Assembly: GCA_944387555.1 (NCBI GenBank)
Contig: CALXFH010000001.1
Span: 18,849-82,848 of the forward strand
Origin: an uncultured Clostridia bacterium
Lineage (GTDB): Bacteria > Bacillota > Clostridia > TANB77 > CAG-508
Direction: 5' to 3'
DNA: 64,000 bases
The position numbers and the translations under genes were made by a program. A model generated the notes under the pieces. The model had not been told where the DNA came from. It made no database searches and was given only the letters and a program-made list of their open reading frames with translations. This document shows, piece by piece, positions 24,372 through 32,337 of this stretch. How positions within the stretch are numbered: the stretch's first letter is position 1; each line of letters begins with the position of its first letter.

Positions 24372-26030
24372 ATGAGCACAAAACAAATTGAAAAGGAATT
24401 AGAAAAAAATAATAAAGAATTAGAAAAAAATTTAAAAAAGGAAGAAAATTCAAAAAAAATTGAAGAAAAAAACGATGAAGCCATTCAAGAAGTTACACCT
24501 ATAAAAGAAGAAGTTAAACCAACTTCTGATAATAGTGAAGAACCAATTCAAGAATTTAAACCTGTGGAAAATGAAAAGAAAAAAAGAAGTGCTTTATCTA
24601 TTTTTGGAATTTTGATTTTTATTATTATAACTATTCTTGTTATAGCATTTCTTATATTTACTGGTTATAATGCATTAAACCAAAATATAGTTTCTGGTGT
24701 ACATATAAAAGGTATAGATGTTTCAAATATGAGTAAATCTGATGCTAAATATCAAGTAGAAAATTATATTAATAGCTCATTACCAGAAGAAATAACTCTA
24801 AAGCACGGAGATTATCAAACAACAATATCACTTTCACAAATAGGTGTTAGTTTTGATGTTAAAAATGCTGTAAATAATGCTTATAATGTAGGTAGACAAG
24901 GAAATCTTTTCCAAAATAATTTTTATGTTTTATCTACAATGTTTGGAAAAGTAAATATAGAACCATCTTTAAATTTAGATGAAGAACAATTAACACAAAA
25001 CTTAAATGAAATTTCAACACAATTACCAGATAAAGTAGTTGAAAGTAGTTATTACATAGATGGAAATAATTTAATAATAACTAATGGAAAAGAGGGAAAT
25101 GTAGTTGATGTGCAAGCTACAATAGAAGCTATAAAATCTGCTATTTCAAACTTCTCTACAATTAATGAACCTGTAGAAATAGCTGTAACACCTCAAACAC
25201 CACAAGCTATTGATATTGATAAAATTCATTCAGAGATATATAAAGAACCTAAAGATGCATATTATACACAAAATCCATTTTCTGTATATCCATCTGAAAA
25301 TGGTTTAGATTTTAATGTATCAATTGATGAAGCTAAAAATATTATAAGTGACCCAAATGCTACAGAATATACAATTCCATTAAAAACATTATATCCAAAT
25401 GTAACTACTAATATGATAGGAACAGAAGCTTTTCCTGATTTACTATCTCAATTTTCTACTAAATATTCTACAAGAGATAGAGATAGAACAACAAACTTAC
25501 AACTTGCAGCAAATAAGATTAATGGAACCGTTTTAATGCCAGGAGAAACATTCTCTTATAATAAAGTTGTAGGAGAAAGAACAATAGCTGCAGGATATAA
25601 AGAAGCTCCAATATACGTAAGTGGTGAAGTTGTAGATGGATTAGGTGGTGGTATTTGTCAAATCACTTCAACATTATATAATGCCGTTGTATATGCAAAT
25701 CTAGAAGTAACGCAAAGAAGTAATCACCAATTTGTACCTTCTTATGTCACAGCAAGTAGAGATGCAACTGTTGTTTATGGATCTATTGACTTTCAATTTA
25801 AAAACAATAGAAATTATCCAATAAAAATAACATGTTCTGTATCTGGCGGAGTTGCACAATTCCAAATATTTGGTATGAAACAAGATGATGATTATGATGT
25901 TGAAATCTTATCTTATGAAACAGGAAGAACAGCAACAGCCATTTATTCAGAAGCATATAAAATTTTAAAACGTGATGGAAAAGAAGTAAGTAGAATTCTA
26001 CTTTCAAAAGATACATATAAAAGACATTAA
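24372..26030 (+). CDS. VanW family protein with PG_binding_4 domains
   Basis: A 552-residue membrane-anchored protein: a highly charged cytoplasmic N-terminus (about residues 1-72, lysine/glutamate-rich), one membrane segment (ALSIFGILIFIIITILVI), then extracellular PG_binding_4 repeats (VHIKGIDVSNMSKSDAKYQV), and the VanW domain with NGTVLMPGETFSYNKVVG and GGGICQITSTLYNAVVYA. VanW-like proteins are common near cell-wall genes; the exact activity is unknown. Start supported by AAAGGAG, and an extended -10 (TGGTATAAT) lies at 24333-24341. A G-rich-loop hairpin (copy B) begins right after the stop codon. Confidence 0.88.
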   Translation: MSTKQIEKELEKNNKELEKNLKKEENSKKIEEKNDEAIQEVTPIKEEVKPTSDNSEEPIQEFKPVENEKKKRSALSIFGILIFIIITILVIAFLIFTGYNALNQNIVSGVHIKGIDVSNMSKSDAKYQVENYINSSLPEEITLKHGDYQTTISLSQIGVSFDVKNAVNNAYNVGRQGNLFQNNFYVLSTMFGKVNIEPSLNLDEEQLTQNLNEISTQLPDKVVESSYYIDGNNLIITNGKEGNVVDVQATIEAIKSAISNFSTINEPVEIAVTPQTPQAIDIDKIHSEIYKEPKDAYYTQNPFSVYPSENGLDFNVSIDEAKNIISDPNATEYTIPLKTLYPNVTTNMIGTEAFPDLLSQFSTKYSTRDRDRTTNLQLAANKINGTVLMPGETFSYNKVVGERTIAAGYKEAPIYVSGEVVDGLGGGICQITSTLYNAVVYANLEVTQRSNHQFVPSYVTASRDATVVYGSIDFQFKNNRNYPIKITCSVSGGVAQFQIFGMKQDDDYDVEILSYETGRTATAIYSEAYKILKRDGKEVSRILLSKDTYKRH

Positions 26031-26031
26031 T

Positions 26032-26064
26032 AGCTGTTTTTTAGGATGGGGCAAAAAACAGCAC
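26032..26064 (+). repeat. G-rich-loop hairpin element, copy B (after the VanW gene)
   Basis: In transcript sense AGCTGTTTTTTAGGATGGGG then CAAAAAACAGCAC: a 10-bp stem GCTGTTTTTT/AAAAAACAGC with loop AGGATGGGGC, one base after the stop codon. It is the only copy on the plus strand and follows the only plus-strand gene that has one. Confidence 0.75.
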
Positions 26065-26070
26065 TATATA

Positions 26071-26107
26071 AAAAAGGATTTAGAACATTTAAGTTTTAAA
26101 TCCTTTT
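26071..26107. terminator. Bidirectional terminator
   Basis: Stem AAAAGGATTTA/TAAATCCTTTT with a T-run on one strand and an A-run on the other, between the convergent VanW and prepilin-like gene 3 ends. Confidence 0.65.
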
Positions 26108-26111
26108 ATTT

Positions 26112-27593
26112 TTATTCCATTTGCCATTCTAATATCGGATAACCATTATTTAAACTATCAAAAATCGCAAATGCATCTTCATCTTTATTTAAATCATTTA
26201 CGAAGCTACTTGTTTTCATATAATCCATAGTTTTGTCTATTGTTTCTTGTTGTGTTGTTATATTAGTATATCCCACACCATTTAAATCACATATTTCTTT
26301 ACTGAAATAACAATTATTTATTATTGAATTGGCAAATACTGCACCAACTATATTTCCTGTATGCTCTTCCTGGCTTTCTACTACTCCTATATTATAACAA
26401 TCTTTAACTTCTGCACTATTTCTTAGTTGTCCAGTAATTCCTCCTACATTTGCATATTCTCCTCTAATACTTCCTGTATTATAGCATACAATAATTTTAT
26501 CACTATTCACAGATCCTGCTATTCCTCCGGCATATGTTCCACCTGCTTCATCTCTACCTGTGCCATCTATACTTCCTATATTATAGCAATATTTTACCAT
26601 TGAACCAGTATTTCCACCTATTATACCGCCTACATTTGATACTCCTTGTATATTACCTGTATTATAACAATTAGTTATATTTGTATAATTTAAAGCTCCT
26701 ACTATTCCACCAATATATGACGCTGTTTGACTAGTTATATCTACTGAATTACTACAATAAGTTATCTCTCCTGTACTTCTTGCAGCCATTCCACCACCAC
26801 CTGATGTTCCTGTTATATTAATTGTAACTCCTTTATTATGACAATTTTCTATTATTCCTGCATTTAAAGCCGTAATTCCTGCAACTCTTCCCGTTCCAGT
26901 TATACTTCCACTTTCTAATATTACATCTCTTATAGTACCTATATTATATGCAAATAGTCCTACATAATCTTGGTTTTTACTAATACTTAATCCACTTATT
27001 GTTTTATTATTTCCTTCAAATGTTCCTGAAAATGGTTGGTTATTATTATCATCTGTATAACTTCCTATTACATTCCAAGTTTGGTTTTCTAAGTCTATAT
27101 TATCCATTAAATAAACATATTGATTTTCAAAAGTATTTCCATCATTTACTTCTGTCATAAATGCTTTTAAATCATCTGCATCATAAATTTTTAAAGCTAT
27201 ATCTATTTTATTTATTGTTCCATCTTTTTCTATTCTAAAGTTACTTTCTTTATTTTGAAATATTATTGAAAAAGCATCCTTTTCATTTGCATATACCCTT
27301 GTTTCTCCTTCTCCAAACTCTTTATCTATTTCCTTTTGTAAGTTTTCCTCTGTTAATTTATAATCTCCATCTTCTAATCTTGCTGAATATGTTGCTACTT
27401 GTATTTTCTCCATTTCTTCTGCTTCTTCTGTTTTATTTTTAGCATTTTGCGCTTGTGTAAGTATTCCATTTTCTCCTGTTAACATTGCTATTGATACTCC
27501 TGCAAGTATAAGCAAAACAATTATTGTAATCACTAAAGCTATAAGTGTAATACCATTACTTTCTCTTTTTATAAATCTTCTTTTGTTTCTCAT
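26112..27593 (-). CDS. Prepilin-like surface protein with GLUG-type repeats (cassette 3)
   Basis: About 493 residues. The prepilin-like N-terminus has a longer basic leader (MRNKRRFIKRESNG) and then ITLIALVITIIVLLILAGVSI with GENGILTQAQNAKN. A short alpha/beta region follows, then at least seven GLUG-like repeats (for example NYVGLFAYNIG-type strands, YIGGIVGALNY, NVGGIIGGNTG, YAGGIAGSVN, NVGGITGQLRN), predicted to form a beta-helix. Start at 27593 chosen for the AAAGGTGG site. The promoter is embedded in three copies of an 11-bp repeat (27623-27674) and faces an XRE gene. Confidence 0.82.
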   Translation of the reverse strand: MRNKRRFIKRESNGITLIALVITIIVLLILAGVSIAMLTGENGILTQAQNAKNKTEEAEEMEKIQVATYSARLEDGDYKLTEENLQKEIDKEFGEGETRVYANEKDAFSIIFQNKESNFRIEKDGTINKIDIALKIYDADDLKAFMTEVNDGNTFENQYVYLMDNIDLENQTWNVIGSYTDDNNNQPFSGTFEGNNKTISGLSISKNQDYVGLFAYNIGTIRDVILESGSITGTGRVAGITALNAGIIENCHNKGVTINITGTSGGGGMAARSTGEITYCSNSVDITSQTASYIGGIVGALNYTNITNCYNTGNIQGVSNVGGIIGGNTGSMVKYCYNIGSIDGTGRDEAGGTYAGGIAGSVNSDKIIVCYNTGSIRGEYANVGGITGQLRNSAEVKDCYNIGVVESQEEHTGNIVGAVFANSIINNCYFSKEICDLNGVGYTNITTQQETIDKTMDYMKTSSFVNDLNKDEDAFAIFDSLNNGYPILEWQME

Positions 27594-27622
27594 ACTTTTT
27601 CCACCTTTCAAATAAAAAATTT

Positions 27623-27674
27623 AAACTAAAATTATTTTACTACAATTTTAGTTTAAGTTCAACAATTTTAGTTT
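27623..27674 (-). promoter_or_regulatory. Promoter with three 11-bp operator repeats of cassette 3
   Basis: Minus-strand TTGAAC (27662-27657), 17-bp spacer, TAAAAT (27639-27634). The 11-mer AAACTAAAATT occurs at 27623-27633 and, inverted, at 27644-27654 and 27664-27674, with starts 20-21 bp apart (two helical turns). The copies lie downstream of the -10, inside the spacer and upstream of the -35, an arrangement typical of cooperative Cro/CI-type binding. Confidence 0.72.
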
Positions 27675-27729
27675 GTTTTATTTAATATTTTTTCATTATA
27701 AAATAATTTATTGTAAAGAGGTGATTTTT

Positions 27730-28065
27730 TTGGATAAAATAAACTATGTAGAAATTGGTAAAAGAATAAAACAAAAAAGAAAAGAACTGAAATTAACTCA
27801 AGAAAAACTATCAGAAATGTTAGAAATATCACCTACTTATATAAGTGAAATAGAAAGAGGAACAGGTATTTCAAGTTTAGCTACAATTACTAAAATTGCA
27901 AATGTTTTAAAACTTGATTTAGACTATTTAGTATTTGGTATTTCAGATACAAACATAGATAAAACTTTTTCTAAAATATTAGAAAAGATACCAAAAGAAA
28001 ACCAAAAATTATATATAAGTTTATGTGAAAATATTGCAAATACATTTATAGAAAAAAATACTTAA
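27730..28065 (+). CDS. XRE family regulator of cassette 3
   Basis: A 111-residue Cro/CI-type regulator. The N-terminal HTH is clear (IGKRIKQKRKELKLTQEKLS, MLEISPTYISEIERGTG, LATITKIANVLKLDLDYLVFG). A 40-residue C-terminal extension (NIDKTFSKILEKIPKENQKL) may serve dimerisation. The start is a TTG at 27730, chosen for its GAGGTG ribosome site; the longer frame upstream is not supported. Divergent from prepilin-like gene 3, with three operator-like repeats between them. Confidence 0.88.
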   Translation: MDKINYVEIGKRIKQKRKELKLTQEKLSEMLEISPTYISEIERGTGISSLATITKIANVLKLDLDYLVFGISDTNIDKTFSKILEKIPKENQKLYISLCENIANTFIEKNT

Positions 28066-28092
28066 AAGACTGTTTTTAAAACAGCCTTTTTT
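28065..28092 (+). terminator. Terminator after the cassette 3 regulator
   Basis: Imperfect CTGTTTT/AAAACAG hairpin followed by CTTTTTT on the plus strand, directly after the stop codon. Confidence 0.65.
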
Positions 28093-28143
28093 ATGTTATA
28101 AAAGAAAAAATCACTCCAATCCCCTTTAATATTTACAAAAGAA

Positions 28144-28177
28144 GTGCTGTTTTTTAACCCCATCCCAAAAACAGCAC
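28144..28177 (-). repeat. G-rich-loop hairpin element, copy C (after ypeB)
   Basis: In the ypeB transcript sense GTGCTGTTTTTGGGATGGGG then TTAAAAAACAGCAC, starting 6 bases after the ypeB stop. The arms GTGCTGTTTTT and AAAAACAGCAC pair. Confidence 0.78.
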
Positions 28178-28183
28178 TCTAAT

Positions 28184-29560
28184 TTACATAGCTAATGTTC
28201 CATTTGGTGTATTTGTAATAATTAAAATATCTTCCTCTCTTCCATTTTCAGCATTAATATATACTAAGAATTCTTTATCTTCAACTTTACCTTTAAATTC
28301 ATAACAAAGAATTTCAGACTCCCATTCTGTAGGTATTACTGCCATTCCACTTGATGTTATTTCTAAGCTTTGATTTAAATCTTTTCTTGCTTCTTCCTCT
28401 GTAATTTTGACATTACTAATATCTCTCTCAGTATGATTATTTAAATAACCAGTCGTTTCAATTCCTAATACTTCCCCATTATCTAGAGCAACTTTTACTT
28501 TTATTAAATCTGGATACATTATCACATTATCTTGTTTATACGCATAGTTTATAGTTACAATTCCTTCTTGTTTTAAATAATAAGTTTCTTGCATATTAGG
28601 AAATCCTTTATTGTCTAAAAATTCTTTTGCTTTTGTTCCCGCTTCCTCCTGGGAAATTATTTCAGATGAAACATCTCTATTAGTATTCATATTTACAACA
28701 TGTCCACCTTTTTTAGATATTGATATATTTATAGTTTCATCATTATTATTTGTAATAGAAAAATCATATACAGGTATTGTTGCGTTTTCTGAGAAACCTA
28801 AGCTTGAAGTTTCTTTAATATTGTCTTTTCCTACAAATTCTTCTGCTATTTCTTTTGCTTTATTTTCATCTATATCATCACCTGTTAAACCTTTTGGCTC
28901 ACTACTTGTTAAATGCTCTGAATAAGCACCATCATAAATCAAACCAGAATATTCATGGAAATTTTCCTCTAAGTTACTAAAGCTTTCTTTTGAAATATTA
29001 TCTACTTCTTGTGCAAATGCAACTGTTCCTTTTTCTGTTAATTCTCCCCAATCAAATCTTCCACTATTTAAATCTTCTGATAATTGGTTTAAAGTATTTT
29101 CTAAATCAACACTATATGTGTGTAATTCTTTTAAATTATTTAAATCTTCATCTGATAAACTCTCATTATAGATATTTTTTCTAGATAAACTATAACTATA
29201 ATCACTTACTTGGTTTAAGAATTTCTCTGTATTTGCAAGTTCTTGGCTTTCTATTGGAAGTCTACTTAAATATGCCTGTGCCAAGTTTGCTTCTCTCCAT
29301 AAATGCGTTAGTGTTTCTGCTCCATGTTCTGGTGTTGATGAAATTAAAGATTTAGCTAAATATGTTTCTACATTTTGCACATAATCTACTAATTCATAAA
29401 AAGCCATATTGTAACTATTTTCTGATGCTTGTCTATATTCTCGTTGTTTTCTATAAAGAAGAACACCTAAAACCGCTACTATGATAAGTAAAACACAAAT
29501 AACACTTAACATATGTCCTTTTTTTAATCTATTTTTCCAATCTACTAATATATTTTTCAT
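28184..29560 (-). CDS. ypeB: Germination protein YpeB
   Basis: A 458-residue single-pass protein (N-terminal segment MLSVICVLLIIVAVLGVLLY) with the YpeB features: ENSYNMAFYELVDYVQNVET after the membrane segment, a helical N-terminal domain and three PepSY-like repeats in the C-terminal half (EEAGTKAKEFLDNKGF, EEEARKDLNQSL). YpeB is needed to place the cortex-lytic enzyme SleB in the spore. It lies 15 bases downstream of sleB, as in other spore-formers. Expression in the forespore is expected. The G-rich-loop hairpin (copy C) follows. Confidence 0.92.
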   Translation of the reverse strand: MKNILVDWKNRLKKGHMLSVICVLLIIVAVLGVLLYRKQREYRQASENSYNMAFYELVDYVQNVETYLAKSLISSTPEHGAETLTHLWREANLAQAYLSRLPIESQELANTEKFLNQVSDYSYSLSRKNIYNESLSDEDLNNLKELHTYSVDLENTLNQLSEDLNSGRFDWGELTEKGTVAFAQEVDNISKESFSNLEENFHEYSGLIYDGAYSEHLTSSEPKGLTGDDIDENKAKEIAEEFVGKDNIKETSSLGFSENATIPVYDFSITNNNDETINISISKKGGHVVNMNTNRDVSSEIISQEEAGTKAKEFLDNKGFPNMQETYYLKQEGIVTINYAYKQDNVIMYPDLIKVKVALDNGEVLGIETTGYLNNHTERDISNVKITEEEARKDLNQSLEITSSGMAVIPTEWESEILCYEFKGKVEDKEFLVYINAENGREEDILIITNTPNGTLAM

Positions 29561-29575
29561 AATTTTCGTCCTTTC

Positions 29576-30052
29576 TTATTTACAAAATATATGCTTTCCT
29601 ATTGTTTTTACTTGTGGTCTAGACCAAATCCACTTGTTTGTTGCTGTACTTGGATTAAAATAATATATACATCCACCTGTTGGATCCCATCCATTCATTG
29701 CATCTCTTGCTGCTTTATACACTGTAGAACCTTCAGCAATAGGAACATTTATCTGTCCATCTGCTACTGCTGTGAATGCCCCTGATTGATATATTACACC
29801 TGCTATTGTATTGGGAAATTGTGAGCTTTTTACTCTATTTAATATAACTGCTCCAACTGCAACCTGACCTTCATATGGCTCCCCTCTTGCTTCTCCATTT
29901 ATTGCTCTTGCCATTAACTGAACATCTGATGTATTAGAACTTGCTGCATAACTAACATTTTGTTCCACTAAATTGTTATCCAATACTATTATTGCAATTG
30001 CAAATATTAATAAGATTAAAAACAAAATTATTATCTTTATTAAATTTTTCAA
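29576..30052 (-). CDS. sleB: Spore cortex-lytic enzyme SleB
   Basis: A 158-residue cell-wall hydrolase (Hydrolase_2/SleB catalytic domain): signal-anchor IIILFLILLIFAIAIIVLD, then VQLMARAINGEARGEPYEGQ with the catalytic glutamate, VAVGAVILNRVKSSQFPNT, and a NPSTATNKWIWSRPQVKTIG end. It is shorter than Bacillus SleB because the peptidoglycan-binding domain is missing. It is a lytic transglycosylase acting on muramic-delta-lactam-containing spore cortex. Start is a TTG with an AAGGTGAT ribosome site. First gene of sleB-ypeB. Confidence 0.9.
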   Translation of the reverse strand: MKNLIKIIILFLILLIFAIAIIVLDNNLVEQNVSYAASSNTSDVQLMARAINGEARGEPYEGQVAVGAVILNRVKSSQFPNTIAGVIYQSGAFTAVADGQINVPIAEGSTVYKAARDAMNGWDPTGGCIYYFNPSTATNKWIWSRPQVKTIGKHIFCK

Positions 30053-30196
30053 ATAATCACCTTTTTCTTTTTTAATTTTATTTTTCTTTTTCCAATTTTT
30101 ATTATTTTGTATAAAATTCTTAAGATTTATTCCATTTTTTGAAATTTTTCTTTTTTTATGTTAAAATATCACTATGTTAATAAAAGGAGAAATCAT

Positions 30197-31330
30197 ATGA
30201 AAGTTTTAATATTTTATGCATCTTATGGAGGAGGGCATTTAAATGCTGCTAAATCAATTGAGAATTGCATAAAAACTAATTATAAAGAAGTAGATGTAGA
30301 ATTAATTGACTGTATGAAATACGTAAATAAAACTATTGAAAAAGTTACCACTGCTGCATACCGTGAAATGGCAAAAAAAGCACCTTGGGCTTGGGGTAGA
30401 ATTTATTCTGATGCACAAAAAGGACCTCTTGCTCATATTACAACAAGGTCTAATAAAATTATGGCAATTAAATTATTAAAATTACTTAGAGAAAAGAAGC
30501 CTGATTTAATAATTTCTACACATCCATTTGGTAGTCAAATGTGTAGTTATTTAAAAAGGAAAAATAAAATAACAGCTAAAATTGCAACTATAATGACAGA
30601 TTTTGCACCACATGACCAATGGCTTGTAGGACATGAATTTACTGATTATTTCTTTGTTGCACACGATAAAATGAAAAATTATTTAATTAGTAAAGACATT
30701 CCTGAAAACAAAGTATTTGCTACTGGAATTCCTATTTCTGAAAAATTCCAAGAAAAATACGATAAAAATGAAATCATTAAAAAATATGATTTAGATGAAA
30801 ATAAATTTACTATATTATTTTTTGGTGGCGGCGAATTTGGTCTGGGAAAAACTAGAACTGTTCAAATTTTTGAAAATTTTGTTAATGAAACACACAAACA
30901 CAATATTCAAATAATTGCAATTTCAGGTAAAAATCCTAAAATGAAATCTGCTTTCGAAGAAATAGTAAATAACAACAATGCAGAAGATAATGTTAAAATT
31001 ATAGGATTTTCTAATGAAGTTCCAAAACTTATGAGTATTTCAGACCTTGTTGTTACAAAGCCTGGTGGACTTACTACTTCTGAGAGTTTAGCATCTAACC
31101 TTCCTATGGTTGTTATTAACCCAATTCCAGGTCAAGAAGAAGAAAATGCAGAATTTCTTGAGAGTAAAGGAATTGCTGTTTGGATTAAAAAGACTGACAA
31201 TAGTAAAGAAGTAATTGAAAAACTTTTAGCTGATAAAGAAAAACTAAAAACCATGAAAGAAAATACTAAAATATTAGCAAAACCTAATTCAACAACTGAT
31301 ATTTGTAAAATATTATTAGAAAAAAATTAA
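30197..31330 (+). CDS. MGDG synthase/UgtP-type glycosyltransferase
   Basis: A 377-residue GT28-type glycosyltransferase of the MGDG synthase family (UgtP/YpfP). Visible: FYASYGGGHLNAAKSI at the N-terminus (lipid-acceptor motif), IISTHPFGSQM, the hinge with FFGGGEFG and a C-terminal sugar-nucleotide site KPGGLTTSESLASNLPMV. Such enzymes add glucose or galactose to diacylglycerol, giving glycolipids that anchor lipoteichoic acid; the exact sugar cannot be told. Start at 30197 chosen for AAAAGGAG. Ends in a shared terminator with recR. Confidence 0.9.
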   Translation: MKVLIFYASYGGGHLNAAKSIENCIKTNYKEVDVELIDCMKYVNKTIEKVTTAAYREMAKKAPWAWGRIYSDAQKGPLAHITTRSNKIMAIKLLKLLREKKPDLIISTHPFGSQMCSYLKRKNKITAKIATIMTDFAPHDQWLVGHEFTDYFFVAHDKMKNYLISKDIPENKVFATGIPISEKFQEKYDKNEIIKKYDLDENKFTILFFGGGEFGLGKTRTVQIFENFVNETHKHNIQIIAISGKNPKMKSAFEEIVNNNNAEDNVKIIGFSNEVPKLMSISDLVVTKPGGLTTSESLASNLPMVVINPIPGQEEENAEFLESKGIAVWIKKTDNSKEVIEKLLADKEKLKTMKENTKILAKPNSTTDICKILLEKN

Positions 31331-31356
31331 AGAGTTCATTTTCTGAACTCTTTTTA
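31329..31356. terminator. Terminator shared by the GT28 gene and recR
   Basis: Stem AAAGAGTTCA/TGAACTCTTT with T-run on the plus strand and A/T-rich tail on the other, between convergent genes. Confidence 0.75.
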
Positions 31357-31953
31357 CATTTCTGTTCTTCCTTCTAGAGCCTTTGTTAAAGTAATTTCAT
31401 CTGTATACTCTAAGTCTCCACCTACTGGAATTCCATGTGCTATTCTTGTAACTTTTATTCCTAAAGGTTTAATTAATTTAGATAAATACATAGCAGTTGC
31501 TTCTCCTTCTACTCTTGGGTTAGTAGCAAGTATTACTTCTTTTACTTCTCCACCCATTAATCTAGATAGAAGTTCTTTTATCTTTATATCATCTGGTCCT
31601 ACTCCATTCATTGGCGATATTGAGCCATGTAATACATGATAAACACCCTTAAATTCATGTGTTTTTTCCATAGCAACAACATCACGCACATCTTCTACAA
31701 CACAGATTACACTTTTATCTCTTTTAGGATTACTACATATATTACAAGGATCTGTGTCTGAAATATTATAACAAACACTACAATATTTTAAATTCTTCTT
31801 AGCATTTATAATTGAAGAAACAAATTCATTAGTTTCTTCTTCTGAGCAATTAAGTATATAAAACGCAAGCCTTGCTGCTGTTTTATGACCAATACTTGGT
31901 AATCTTTCAAAACTTTCTATTAGCTTTTCTATTGATGGTGAATATAATGACAT
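31354..31953 (-). CDS. recR: Recombination protein RecR
   Basis: A 199-residue RecR, part of the RecFOR pathway that loads RecA on gapped DNA. Visible: helix-hairpin-helix region [18 protein letters not shown], the four-cysteine zinc finger ([18 protein letters not shown]), and the Toprim domain ([34 protein letters not shown]). Third gene of dnaX-ybaB-recR, a very widespread gene order. Confidence 0.97.
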   Translation of the reverse strand: MSLYSPSIEKLIESFERLPSIGHKTAARLAFYILNCSEEETNEFVSSIINAKKNLKYCSVCYNISDTDPCNICSNPKRDKSVICVVEDVRDVVAMEKTHEFKGVYHVLHGSISPMNGVGPDDIKIKELLSRLMGGEVKEVILATNPRVEGEATAMYLSKLIKPLGIKVTRIAHGIPVGGDLEYTDEITLTKALEGRTEM

Positions 31954-31968
31954 CCTTTATTCCTCCAA

Positions 31969-32316
31969 TTAAAGTCCTAATCCTGGTATATTATATTTTC
32001 CAAGAGATTGTGCTTGTGCTGAGTCAACTTGTCTTAAAGCTTCATTTACACAAGTTAAAACTAAATCTTCAAGCATTTCTACATCATCTGGATCTACTAC
32101 TTCTGGTTTTATCTTTATTTCTTTAATCATTTTTTCTCCAGATACTTTTACTGTTACTGCTCCACCACCTGCTGAAGCTTCAAATTCCTTTGTAGCTAAT
32201 TCTGCTTGTGATTTTTCCATATCAGCTTGCATTTTCTTTGCTTCTTTCATTAAATTTCCTAGATTCATTCCTCCGAATCCTCCCATTCCTCCTGGGAATC
32301 CACCTCTTTTTGACAT
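31969..32316 (-). CDS. YbaB/EbfC nucleoid-associated protein
   Basis: A 115-residue YbaB/EbfC family DNA-binding protein: glycine-rich N-terminus ([20 protein letters not shown]), helix [18 protein letters not shown], strand [20 protein letters not shown], and the C-terminal helix with [15 protein letters not shown]. Forms dimeric tweezers on DNA. Between dnaX and recR with short gaps. Confidence 0.95.
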   Translation of the reverse strand: MSKRGGFPGGMGGFGGMNLGNLMKEAKKMQADMEKSQAELATKEFEASAGGGAVTVKVSGEKMIKEIKIKPEVVDPDDVEMLEDLVLTCVNEALRQVDSAQAQSLGKYNIPGLGL

Positions 32317-32337
32317 TATAATTTCCTCCTTTTTATT

